Positions 1 through 6,806 of a stretch of 8,324 bases of DNA are shown here, piece by piece. Below the pieces are notes generated by a model. It searched no databases and had not been told where the DNA came from. It saw only the letters and a program-made list of their open reading frames with translations. How positions within the stretch are numbered: the first letter of the stretch is position 1; each line of letters begins with the position of its first letter. The translations under genes and the position numbers were made by a program. This DNA is from DATDCY01 sp031406795 [NCBI: Candidatus Rokuibacteriota bacterium] (GTDB taxonomy: Bacteria; JAUVQV01): positions 1-8,324 of the forward strand of contig JANOHV010000205.1 of assembly GCA_031406795.1 (NCBI GenBank), written 5' to 3'.

Positions 1-159
1 AGTCGAACCACTACCGTGCGGACAATTTCCCGCTCACGGTTCAACATGCCGATTACCGTACACAAACACCAAGCGGGTGTCCAGAGACAAATAATGCTGA
101 GCTTTAGTAATTCCTTAGATCAGTGGATGACAGGGCCCTGCGCGAGACCCACGTCCACC
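1..159. other. Non-coding leader upstream of ackA
   Basis: No gene could be recognised here. The first 125 or so bases are clearly less GC-rich than the rest of the window, as expected for an intergenic region. Visible structure: an inverted pair ACCGTG (13-18) / CACGGT (35-40) with 16 nt between the halves; a small hairpin ACACC-AAGCG-GGTGT (66-80); and a perfect 10-bp palindrome CAGGGCCCTG (131-140) about 20 bp upstream of the -35 box of the ackA promoter. Any of these could be regulator sites, but none matches an operator I can name. Confidence 0.5.
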
Positions 160-189
160 TTGACGCCGGCGCGGCAGCTGGGATATACA
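160..189 (+). promoter_or_regulatory. Sigma70-type promoter for ackA
   Basis: TTGACG at 160-165 matches the -35 consensus TTGACA at five of six positions. TATACA at 184-189 matches the -10 consensus TATAAT at four of six, with an 18-nt spacer. The implied transcription start is near 196, which gives a 5' leader of roughly 40 nt before the ackA ATG at 237. The purine-rich run and AGG just before that ATG could act as the ribosome binding site. The strand and distance suit ackA, and no other gene is near. Assigned from consensus alone. Confidence 0.55.
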
Positions 190-236
190 CCCCGTGGCGG
201 AGGCGCACACATCCGCTGAACCGGGGGGGCAGGCCG

Positions 237-1427
237 ATGGGTCGCGACATCGCCGTTTTCAATGCGGGCTCCTCCAGCATCCGTTTCGCGATCTTCGACC
301 GCGCCCTCGCCGGGGCCGATCCGGCGCCGCGTTGGCGCGGCAGGGTCGAAGGTGTCGGCCACCGGCGCCACTTCGTTGTCAGCGACGCTGCGGGCAGCCC
401 CGCCGTCGAAGAATCAACGGGCGATCACGCGCGGGAATTCGACCACGCCGAAGCGCTCGAGCGCATCATCGCCTGGCTCGACGCCTCGGGCGCCGCGGCC
501 GGGTTGGGCGGTATCGGCCACCGGGTCGTGCACGGGGGCCGCCGCTTCACGGCCCCGGTGGTGATCGCCCCCGACATCCTCGAGGAACTCGACGCGCTCG
601 CGCACCTGGCCGTCCTGCATCAGCCCCACAACCTGCGCACCATCCGCGCCCTCGCCGCCAGGCTCCCCGGGCTCATCCAGGTCGCCTGCTTCGACACCTC
701 GTTCCACCTCTCGCAGCCGCCCCTGGCGCGCCTGATCGCCCTGCCGGCCGAGTGGCGCGAGCGGGGCCTGGAGCGCTACGGGTTTCACGGACTCTCGTAC
801 GAGCACGTCGCGGGGGCGCTGCCGGCGCGCCTCGGGGCGGCGGCGGCCGGACGCGTGATCGTCGCGCACCTGGGCAACGGCGCGAGCCTCTGCGCGCTCT
901 TTGCGGGGGCGAGCGTCGCAACAACCATGGGCTTCTCCACGCTTGAGGGGCTCGCGATGGGCACCCGCTGCGGCAGTCTCGACCCCGGCGTGCTGCTGCA
1001 CCTGCTGCGCGAGGGGCTGACGCTCGCGCAGCTCGAGGACCTGCTCTATCACCGCTCGGGGCTGCTCGGGATCAGCGGCACGAGCCACGACATGCGCGAA
1101 CTGCTCGCCAGCGCGGACGCGCGCGCCGCTCTGGCCGTCGAATTCTTCGTCTACCGCATCGCCCGCGAGATCGGTTCGCTCGCCGCGGCGCTCGGCGGGC
1201 TCGACGCGCTGGTGTTCACCGCGGGGATCGGCGAGCATGCGCCGGCGATCAGGGCGCGGGTCATCGAGAGCTGCCGTTGGCTCGACCTGGAACTGGACGA
1301 GGCCGCGAACGGCCGCGGCGGGCCGAGGCTCACGACGCCGGGGAGTCGGGTCTCGGCCTGGGTGATTCCGACCGACGAGGAGCTGACGATCGCGCGCCAC
1401 ACCGTCCGCCTGCTCGCAGGCAGCTGA
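237..1427 (+). CDS. ackA: Acetate/propionate kinase
   Basis: Phosphorylates acetate (or propionate) reversibly with ATP in the cytoplasm, joining acetyl phosphate metabolism to ATP formation. The 396-residue product has the usual family length of about 400. Motifs in order: NAGSSSIRF (9-17; the family usually has Lys where this has Arg16), HRVVHGG (95-101), the FDTSFH substrate-pocket motif (near 152), YGFHGLSYEHV, the HLGNGAS phosphate loop, MGTRCGSLDPG with the catalytic Arg, GISGTSHDMREL and FTAGIGEHAPAIR with the ATP-site Glu. The common HNPAN motif is HQPHN here, and GTRSGDIDPA is GTRCGSLDPG, so it belongs to a divergent ackA branch. The ATG at 237 is chosen because the fold begins right there; upstream in-frame codons from 123 give non-homologous sequence. 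No phosphotransacetylase gene lies next to it in the window. It is convergent with the sulfur gene pair and has its own promoter. Confidence 0.93.
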   Translation: MGRDIAVFNAGSSSIRFAIFDRALAGADPAPRWRGRVEGVGHRRHFVVSDAAGSPAVEESTGDHAREFDHAEALERIIAWLDASGAAAGLGGIGHRVVHGGRRFTAPVVIAPDILEELDALAHLAVLHQPHNLRTIRALAARLPGLIQVACFDTSFHLSQPPLARLIALPAEWRERGLERYGFHGLSYEHVAGALPARLGAAAAGRVIVAHLGNGASLCALFAGASVATTMGFSTLEGLAMGTRCGSLDPGVLLHLLREGLTLAQLEDLLYHRSGLLGISGTSHDMRELLASADARAALAVEFFVYRIAREIGSLAAALGGLDALVFTAGIGEHAPAIRARVIESCRWLDLELDEAANGRGGPRLTTPGSRVSAWVIPTDEELTIARHTVRLLAGS

Positions 1428-1469
1428 TAACGGCCCATCTGCGGCGTTCCACTCCGCCCGGCTCACTGC

Positions 1470-1487
1470 GGCGGCCACCAGGCCGCC
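1470..1487. terminator. GC hairpin between convergent genes
   Basis: A perfect 7-bp stem GGCGGCC / GGCCGCC with a 4-nt loop ACCA sits in the 116-nt gap between the ends of two converging genes: ackA stops at 1427 and the siroheme-reductase-like gene stops at 1544. The palindrome can form in either transcript, as expected for a shared bidirectional terminator. Neither side has a proper T-run, so termination may be weak or need another factor. The rest of the gap (1428-1543) shows no gene. Confidence 0.4.
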
Positions 1488-1543
1488 TCATTCGCCGGAT
1501 CGTCGTGCGGCCTGCATCTGGACGTGTTGAGCCGCCTGCGCAG

Positions 1544-2242
1544 TCACACGGGGCCGCGGAGGATCGGGGCGGGCCTGCGCTGCGGTTCCGGTGCGGCGAG
1601 CGGCGCCCGCGCGCGGATGCAGGCCGTGAGTTCTCCCTCGCCGACGCGCCGGAGCAGGTCCCCGAAGCGTTCGCCGCTGACGGCGTTGCGCTGGTAGAAA
1701 TCGATGCAGCACCCGGCGGCCGCGAGGACGCCGTCCCGGCTGAAGACGCCGGCCAACTCGGTGCCGAGACGCGGGTGCCGCCCGAGCCGCCCGCCCAGCA
1801 GGATCCGCCACCCGCGGCGCACCACCTGGAGCGTACCGCTCAGGCAGACCCGACAGCAGCTCCCGCAGCGCACGCACCGATCAGGGTTGATCATCGGCAA
1901 CAGACCCGGGTGCGTGACGGCGCCTTCGCGGCACGCGTGCACGCAGCCCAGGCACTGGTGGCAGGGTTCGTTGGTGAAACCCGGCTCGGCCGCGCCGATC
2001 AACCCGAGATCGACGATCTGGGGGCGCGAGCAGGCGTTCGGACAGTCCGCGATCGCGACGCTGAACTCGTGACGGTGTTTCAGCGTGCCGCCAACGAGTG
2101 CGCGCAGGCCGCCGCCGAAATCGCGGCCGCGGAAGACCTCGTCGAGGTCAGCGGCCAGCGCAGCGTCGGGTGCCGCGCGGTTGACGCACCCCTGCTTGGG
2201 CCCCTTGCAGGTCTCGATCCGCCAACCCCTGAGCTCCTCCAC
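1544..2242 (-). CDS. Short siroheme-reductase-like protein with two ferredoxin [4Fe-4S] motifs
   Basis: This 232-residue protein resembles the C-terminal half of the nitrite/sulfite reductase family, especially small Dsr-like proteins. Cysteines in order: CKGPKQGC (12-19) and CPNAC (67-71), the pair that normally holds the siroheme-coupled [4Fe-4S] cluster; then two CxxCxxCxxxC ferredoxin motifs at 94-104 and 123-133. The C-terminal DFYQRNAVSGERFGDLLRR segment is also typical of Dsr-like proteins. Oddities: the first pair is C-x6-C, whereas SiR proteins such as CysI have C-x5-C, and the N-terminal half-domain of the family, which helps form the siroheme and substrate pocket, is absent. The GTG start at 2242 is the first in-frame start after a stop (TGA at 2255-2257), so no upstream extension is possible. 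It lies 4 nt after the dsrE-family stop with no clear Shine-Dalgarno site, so it is probably translationally coupled. It could be an electron-transfer partner, a minimal reductase or a truncated gene; the reaction is not known. Confidence 0.75.
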   Translation of the reverse strand: MEELRGWRIETCKGPKQGCVNRAAPDAALAADLDEVFRGRDFGGGLRALVGGTLKHRHEFSVAIADCPNACSRPQIVDLGLIGAAEPGFTNEPCHQCLGCVHACREGAVTHPGLLPMINPDRCVRCGSCCRVCLSGTLQVVRRGWRILLGGRLGRHPRLGTELAGVFSRDGVLAAAGCCIDFYQRNAVSGERFGDLLRRVGEGELTACIRARAPLAAPEPQRRPAPILRGPV

Positions 2243-2246
2243 GAGG

Positions 2247-2624
2247 CTAGAACGTCAGGCCTTCTCGTTCCATCAGCAGCTCCCCGAGGAATGAGCCGGG
2301 TTTGACCGCCGCGCCGAAGGCCAGGTTCGCCGGATCCAGGCCGTTCGGCTTGACGCACGACGCGCAAACGTAGACTTTCACGCCGAAGTCGTCGACGAGC
2401 GTCTTCAGCAGCGTCTCAACGGACGAGAAGCCGCCCGGCTTCTGGCGCGCCGCGAGCGTCGCGGCATAGCCGGGCTTCGCCAGCAGCGCGCCCTCGTCCA
2501 TCAGAAACAGATCGAGCTCGGCATCGAAGGCCTTCATGTTCGTCGCCAACTGCAGGGCCCCGGCCGGGACGTCGGGCCGGGATTCGGAGGTCATGATGAT
2601 GAACGCAAACTTCCTGGCTGCCAT
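2247..2624 (-). CDS. DsrE/DsrF-like family protein
   Basis: A 125-residue protein, the usual length for this small alpha/beta family. It has an N-terminal hydrophobic strand (KFAFIIMTSES), a LFLMDEGALL segment near 39-48, and a CxxC pair in VYVCASCVKPNGL (Cys87, Cys90). DsrE-type proteins carry persulfide sulfur on a conserved Cys in this region and pass it along sulfur relays; others in the family are only structurally related and have unknown roles. The CxxC favours a thiol or persulfide role by inference. The start is ATG 2624, with GGGAAGG about 11 nt upstream. A 77-nt gap separates it from the DUF1499 gene, and the siroheme-reductase-like gene follows after 4 nt, so these two genes form one functional pair. 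This is not strong enough to name it dsrE. Confidence 0.82.
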   Translation of the reverse strand: MAARKFAFIIMTSESRPDVPAGALQLATNMKAFDAELDLFLMDEGALLAKPGYAATLAARQKPGGFSSVETLLKTLVDDFGVKVYVCASCVKPNGLDPANLAFGAAVKPGSFLGELLMEREGLTF

Positions 2625-2671
2625 AATTGAGTCCGCCTTCCCGTGGTTGTGCGCTATCTGATGTCGCGCGG

Positions 2672-2690
2672 CGGCGGTCGTTTCCCGCCG
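2672..2690 (-). terminator. Weak hairpin after the DUF1499 gene
   Basis: A 6-bp stem CGGCGG / CCGCCG with a 7-nt loop lies in the 77-nt gap (2625-2701) between the DUF1499 stop and the dsrE-family start. There is no T-run after it, so it is at best a weak or factor-dependent terminator, or a processing site. The gap shows no convincing promoter, and the sulfur pair may be read partly from the upstream operon. Confidence 0.22.
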
Positions 2691-2701
2691 GGTTCTACCG
2701 G

Positions 2702-3160
2702 CTACCGCTGCTGATCCGCCGCGCGCGGCTGCAGGGCCGCCAGGCGCTCGCGCATCTCGCCGATGCGGGCGCGGTTGACCCCGAAATCCGAACGCCCGAT
2801 CCGTGCCGCCGATCGGACGTGGATCACTCCGGCGGCCTCGTCGACGAGCAGATCGACGTCGTCGACGAAGCGGAACACCCGGCTCCTGAACTCGGCGTGA
2901 AGAAACCGGGGGCCCTCGGCGACGATCCGCGAGCGCGGCATCGCCAGGATCACCTGCCGGATTGCCGCGAGCCCTTCGGCCGCGGAACCACGCAGCGGCA
3001 GAGGCTCCACCCGGTGCGCCGGGTCCCTCTCCCGGCTGGAGACGCAGTTCGGCGTGCCGGGGCAGGGCTTAAGAGCCGCGCCGGGGGTCGCCGGCTGCTG
3101 TGCTCCGGCGCAGCCGGCGCACAGCAGCAGCGCGGCAACGACGACCCTGCGGCCGATCAC
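2702..3160 (-). CDS. DUF1499 family protein, putative lipoprotein
   Basis: A 152-residue protein of a widespread family without an assigned biochemical function. Family motifs: KPCPGTPNCVSSR (31-43, two Cys that could pair), AEFRSRVFRFVDDVDLL (89-105) and IHVRSAARIGRSDFGVNRARI (113-133). The N-terminus looks like an export signal: two Arg followed by a hydrophobic VVVAALLL stretch, then CAGC with a possible lipidated Cys17. The Cys at -3 departs from the usual Leu of a lipobox, so lipidation is less certain than export. The start is GTG 3160, which overlaps the der stop in a GTGA arrangement; GGAG lies 9 nt upstream inside der. This indicates translational coupling to der. In-frame alternatives further in would delete the signal peptide. 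Confidence 0.85.
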   Translation of the reverse strand: MIGRRVVVAALLLCAGCAGAQQPATPGAALKPCPGTPNCVSSRERDPAHRVEPLPLRGSAAEGLAAIRQVILAMPRSRIVAEGPRFLHAEFRSRVFRFVDDVDLLVDEAAGVIHVRSAARIGRSDFGVNRARIGEMRERLAALQPRAADQQR

Positions 3161-4806
3161 GAGCCGGATCTCCGCGGCGCAGGTCTGCGCGCGGCGGGTT
3201 TTCGTGCGGCGGGCTTGCGGGCACCCGGCTGGTGTGCGCCGGTTTTCTGCGTGCCGGTCTTGTGGGCCCCGCTCTTTCGCGCCCCGGATTTCTGTGCGCC
3301 GGGCTTCCCGGCCGGTTTCTTCGCGGTCGATTTCTTCGCGACGAACCGCTCGGCGGGCTTGCTGCCGCTGAACTTGCGGTCGAGGGGCTTGCGGGCGTCG
3401 GCCTTCAAAGCCTCGCGCTTCGCCGCACCGGGCCGCTGCTTGCTGCGGAAGCGCAGGACGATCGAGGTGCCGCCGAAACCGAACTGCTCGCGCATCCGGT
3501 TCTCGAGGTAGCGCCGGTAGGTGAAGTGCACCCGCGCGGCGTCGTTGACGAGCACCGCGAACGTCGGCGGCCGCGTCGACTCCTGCGTGATGTAGCCCAT
3601 CGAGATCTTGCGCCCCCGGAGCGTCGGCGGCTTGTACTCGCCCACCGCGCGGCGGAAGAACGAGTTGAGCTCGGGCGTCGGAATCTGGCGGGAATACTCG
3701 CGGTAGGCGTCACGCGCCAGATCGAGGAGCTTGGCGGTGTTGCGGCCGCTGAGCGCCGAAGCCAGCAGCACCGGCGCCCACGAGAGATGCTTGAGACCCT
3801 CGGCGAGGCGCCGGCGGTACTCGTCGCCCGCCGTCGGGCCGAGATCGACCAGGTCCCACTTGTTGACGACCACGATGCAGGCTTTCTTCGCCTCGACGAT
3901 CGCCCCGGCGATGTGCGCGTCCTGGTCGGTCACCAGCTCAGATGCGTCGAGCACCAGCACGCAGACGTCCGCGCGCCCGATCGCGCGGTTCGACCGCAGC
4001 ACGCTGTACTTCTCGAGGTCGGCCTGGATGCGGCCGCGGCGGCGGATCCCCGCGGTGTCCACCAGCACCCAGCGCTCGTCGCCACGCGAGAACGGCGTGT
4101 CGACGGCGTCCCGTGTCGTGCCCGGCGTCGCGTCGACGACGACGCGGTCCTCGCCGAGCAGCGCGTTGACCAGCGACGACTTGCCGACGTTCGGGCGGCC
4201 GACGAGGGCGACCCGGACCGGCGCCGCGCCGGCCTCGGCGGCGCCGGCGGTCCGCGGAAAGGACGTGAGGACCTCGCCCATCACCTCGTCCAGGCCGATC
4301 GCGTGTTCCGCCGAGATCGGGAAGACCCGGTCGACGCCGAGGCGGTAGAAATCGAGCGCCAGCGGCTCGCGGGCCGGCGTGTCCACCTTGTTGGCGAGCA
4401 CGAGGACCTTGCCGGAAAATCGCGCAAGCACCGTGCGCGCCAGCTCCTCGTCGAGCGGCGTCAGCCCCTCGACGGCGTCGGCCACGAACAGCACGATGTC
4501 GGCGTCGGCGAGCGCGGCGGCGGCCTGATCGCGGATCTTGATCGCCATCGACTCGTCCGAAAACAGGTCGAAGCCGCCGGTGTCGACGATGGTGAAAGGC
4601 ACCCCGTCCCACTCCGCCACCGCGTACTGGCGGTCGCGGGTGACCCCGGCCTGGTCATCGACGATGGCCTGGCGCCGCCGCACGAGGCGGTTGAAGAGTG
4701 TGGACTTGCCGACATTCGGCCGGCCGATGATGGCCACGACGGGCAGCCGGGCCGCGGGCGCGGGCGGGCCGGGGGGGGTGGGCGTGGGACGCTCGTCATT
4801 GGTCAT
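3157..4806 (-). CDS. der: Ribosome assembly GTPase Der (EngA) with long basic tail
   Basis: Essential GTPase for maturation of the 50S ribosomal subunit. It has the hallmark tandem G domains: GRPNVGKST (28-36) with DTGG and NKVD, then a second GRPNVGKSS with DTAG and NKWD, followed by the KH-like domain (PTPELNSFFRRAV ... GYITQESTRPPTFAVLVND ... REQFGFGGTSIVLRF). Length is 549 residues against about 440-490 usually. The excess is a C-terminal Lys/Arg/Ala/Gly/Pro-rich tail from about 454, ending in nine degenerate pentapeptides such as GAQKS, GARKS and AARKP (503-547), plus a short Pro/Ala-rich leader before the first G domain. The start ATG 4806 is 4 nt after the rnc stop, with AAGGGAG upstream inside the rnc end; in-frame codons back to 5064 are only the shadow of rnc. 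The DUF1499 gene overlaps its stop. Confidence 0.96.
   Translation of the reverse strand: MTNDERPTPTPPGPPAPAARLPVVAIIGRPNVGKSTLFNRLVRRRQAIVDDQAGVTRDRQYAVAEWDGVPFTIVDTGGFDLFSDESMAIKIRDQAAAALADADIVLFVADAVEGLTPLDEELARTVLARFSGKVLVLANKVDTPAREPLALDFYRLGVDRVFPISAEHAIGLDEVMGEVLTSFPRTAGAAEAGAAPVRVALVGRPNVGKSSLVNALLGEDRVVVDATPGTTRDAVDTPFSRGDERWVLVDTAGIRRRGRIQADLEKYSVLRSNRAIGRADVCVLVLDASELVTDQDAHIAGAIVEAKKACIVVVNKWDLVDLGPTAGDEYRRRLAEGLKHLSWAPVLLASALSGRNTAKLLDLARDAYREYSRQIPTPELNSFFRRAVGEYKPPTLRGRKISMGYITQESTRPPTFAVLVNDAARVHFTYRRYLENRMREQFGFGGTSIVLRFRSKQRPGAAKREALKADARKPLDRKFSGSKPAERFVAKKSTAKKPAGKPGAQKSGARKSGAHKTGTQKTGAHQPGARKPAARKPAARRPAPRRSGS
3166..3300 (-). repeat. Nine degenerate 15-bp tandem repeats in the der tail
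   Basis: Codons 503-547 of der consist of nine consecutive five-codon units of the form G/A-A-x-K/R-S/T/P: GAQKS, GARKS, GAHKT, GTQKT, GAHQP, GARKP, AARKP, AARRP, APRRS. That is 135 bp with exact 15-bp phasing. The units differ by base substitutions and keep the reading frame. Copy number could vary between strains by slippage without breaking der. Confidence 0.8.
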
Positions 4807-4810
4807 GGTG

Positions 4811-5530
4811 TCACTCGTCTCCCTTCGCGGAATGCTCGCCGACTGCTTCGAGAGCCGCGGCGGCGGCGGCCTGCTCCGCGCTCTTGCGGCTCCAGCCCTC
4901 GCCGCGGCCGAGCACCCGCTCTCCCAACCGCGCCTCGGCCACGAAGAGCGGCCGGTGCGCGGGGCCGCTCTGTTCGACCAGCGCATAGTCGGGGGTCTCC
5001 CGGTGGCGCTCCTGACACAACTCCTGGAGCCGCGTCTTCGCGTCGCCGGCCTGCCCCGCCGCAATCGCCTCGCCGGCCGGACCCCGGAAGATCGCGCAGC
5101 AGAGGCGGTAGGCGCTGCGCCAGCCGCCGTCGAGAAAGACCGCGCCGACCAGGGCCTCGAGCCCCCCCGCGAGGATCGAGGGCTTCTCGCGGCCGCCCGA
5201 GCGCTCCTCGCCCCGGCCGAACCAGAGTTGTTCCCCGAGGTTCAGATCGCGCGCCGCCAGCGCGAGCGACGGTTCGCCGACCAGCGCCGCCCGCATGCGG
5301 GTCAGTTCGCCTTCGCGTGCCGCAGGGTGTTCCCCGGCGAGGTGTCGCGCGGCCGCCAGCCCGAGCACCGCATCCCCGAGAAACTCCAGGCGCTCGTTGT
5401 CCTCGGCCTCGCCGGCGGGCCGCTCGGCGACCACCGAGCGGTGGGTCAGCGCGGCCGCCAGCAATGCGGGCCGCCGGAAGCGGTACCCGATCCGCTGCTC
5501 GAGCGCCGAGTGATCGCCAGCCTGGCTCAG
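4811..5530 (-). CDS. rnc: Ribonuclease III, with altered catalytic-site motif
   Basis: Cleaves double-stranded RNA in rRNA and mRNA processing. The catalytic domain has [17 protein letters not shown] (16-32) and the signature NERLEFLGD (45-53), with the acidic residues matching E. coli Glu38, Glu41 and Asp45. EGELTRMR (73-80) follows, then a double-stranded RNA-binding domain from about residue 159 to the end. In the second acidic motif, normally ADxxEALxG, the Asp is replaced: residues 121-125 read AGGLE, with Gly122 at the E. coli Asp114 position and Glu125 at Glu117. Start: no ATG, GTG or TTG lies between 5647 and the domain start, so I chose CTG 5530, which overlaps the fabF stop in CTGA and gives 239 residues, normal for the family. 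The alternative is ATG 5647, giving 278 residues with a 121-nt overlap of fabF. der follows after 4 nt. Confidence 0.88.
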   Translation of the reverse strand: MSQAGDHSALEQRIGYRFRRPALLAAALTHRSVVAERPAGEAEDNERLEFLGDAVLGLAAARHLAGEHPAAREGELTRMRAALVGEPSLALAARDLNLGEQLWFGRGEERSGGREKPSILAGGLEALVGAVFLDGGWRSAYRLCCAIFRGPAGEAIAAGQAGDAKTRLQELCQERHRETPDYALVEQSGPAHRPLFVAEARLGERVLGRGEGWSRKSAEQAAAAAALEAVGEHSAKGDE

Positions 5531-6792
5531 GGTTCGAACTTCTTGAAGACGACCGAGGCGTTGGCGCCGCCGAACCCGAACGTGTTGGACAGCACGTTGC
5601 GAACCGCGGCCCGGCGCGCCGTGTTCGGCACGTAGTCCAGGTCGCATTCGGGGTCCGGATGCTCGAGATTGATCGTCGGCGGGATGATCCCGTGCTCGAT
5701 CGCCAGCACCGAGGCGATGGCCTCGATGCCGCCGGCCGCACCGAGCAGGTGCCCGGTCATCGACTTGGTCGAGCTGACCGGGACGCGCCAGGCGTGCTCG
5801 CCGAAGACCGTCTTGATCGCCTTGGTCTCGATCGAGTCGTTGAACTTCGTGGAGGTGCCGTGGGCGTTGATGTAGTCGATCTGCGCGGGCGCCAGCCCGG
5901 CGGCGCGGATGGCCTGGCGCATGCAGCGCGCGGCGCCTTCGCCGTCCGGCGAGGGGGCCGTCATGTGGAAGGCGTCGCCCGTCGACCCGTAGCCGCCGAA
6001 CTCGGCGTAGATCCGGGAGCCGCGCGCGAGCGCGTGCCCGAGTTCCTCGAGCACGATGACCCCCGCGCCCTCGCCCATCACGAAGCCGTCGCGCTGCCGG
6101 TCGAACGGGCGCGAGGCTTTCGTCGGCTCCTCGTTGCGGGTCGAGAGGGCCTTGAGGGCGTTGAAGCCGCTGATGCCCATCGGCGTGATGGTCGCCTCGC
6201 TGCCGCCGGCGAGCATCGCCGTCGCCTGCCCGAGCTGGATCCAGCGGGCGGCCGAGCCGATGCAGTGATTGCCGGTCGCGCAGGCGGTCACGACGCTCTC
6301 GTTGGGCCCCTTGAGCCCGAACTGCATCGAGACGTAGCCGGGGGCGATGTTGATGATGATCTTCGGGATCGAGAACGGCGAGACGCGCTTCGGGCCCTTC
6401 GTCATCAGGACGGTGTGGAACTCCTCGATCGTGCTCATCCCGCCGATGCCGGCGCCGATGATGCAGCCGAAATCCTCCCCCAGCTGCGGCGTGATCACGA
6501 TCCCGGAGTCATCGATCGCCATCCGGCTGGCCGCGACCGCGAACTGCACGAAGCGGTCGGCCTTGCGGGCCTCCTTCTTGTCGAGGTAGCGCTCGGGGTC
6601 GAACCCCGGGACCTCGCCCGCGATGGTAGTCTCGTACCCGGTGGTGTCGAACCGGGTGATCGGCCCGATCCCCGACCTGCCCGCGCACAGCGCCTCCCAG
6701 AGGACGCCGGCGCCCTCCCCGAACGGCGAAACGGCGCCGACCCCCGTGACGACCACGCGCCGAAGGGCGCAGTTGCGTGCTTGTTCGCTCAC
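5527..6792 (-). CDS. fabF: 3-oxoacyl-[acyl-carrier-protein] synthase II
   Basis: Condenses malonyl-ACP with acyl-ACP in the elongation cycle of fatty acid synthesis II. The 421-residue product is a normal-length KAS II. The catalytic triad is intact: Cys171 in [12 protein letters not shown], His311 in NAHGTST, and His348 in [12 protein letters not shown], with Lys343 also present. The C-terminal [11 protein letters not shown] motif is complete. The His-His arrangement and length separate it from FabH (Cys-His-Asn). The start GTG 6792 is supported by a strong AGGGAGG Shine-Dalgarno site (6799-6805) with 6-nt spacing and by the [15 protein letters not shown] start of the fold a few residues in. 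It is separated from acpP by a terminator-like hairpin and overlaps rnc at its 3' end. Confidence 0.97.
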   Translation of the reverse strand: MSEQARNCALRRVVVTGVGAVSPFGEGAGVLWEALCAGRSGIGPITRFDTTGYETTIAGEVPGFDPERYLDKKEARKADRFVQFAVAASRMAIDDSGIVITPQLGEDFGCIIGAGIGGMSTIEEFHTVLMTKGPKRVSPFSIPKIIINIAPGYVSMQFGLKGPNESVVTACATGNHCIGSAARWIQLGQATAMLAGGSEATITPMGISGFNALKALSTRNEEPTKASRPFDRQRDGFVMGEGAGVIVLEELGHALARGSRIYAEFGGYGSTGDAFHMTAPSPDGEGAARCMRQAIRAAGLAPAQIDYINAHGTSTKFNDSIETKAIKTVFGEHAWRVPVSSTKSMTGHLLGAAGGIEAIASVLAIEHGIIPPTINLEHPDPECDLDYVPNTARRAAVRNVLSNTFGFGGANASVVFKKFEP

Positions 6793-6798
6793 CCTCGT

Positions 6799-6805
6799 CC
6801 TCCCT
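6799..6805 (-). promoter_or_regulatory. fabF ribosome binding site
   Basis: AGGGAGG on the minus strand, 6 nt before the GTG at 6792. It fixes a GTG start for fabF and begins only one base after the U-run of the acpP terminator, so any read-through transcript carries it fully exposed. Confidence 0.75.
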
Positions 6806-6806
6806 G

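Noticed and set aside
414-1478. Open frame of 354 codons on the minus strand
   Set aside because: It is antisense to ackA, whose kinase motifs are all in the plus frame; the product resembles nothing.
1277-2305. Open frame of 342 codons on the plus strand
   Set aside because: It overlaps the end of ackA and runs antisense to the ferredoxin-containing gene; the sequence is low-complexity Arg/Ala/Pro with no motif.
4807-5064. N-terminal extension of Der by 86 codons
   Set aside because: It would overlap rnc almost fully out of frame. ATG 4806 has a suitable ribosome binding site and sits just before the first G domain.
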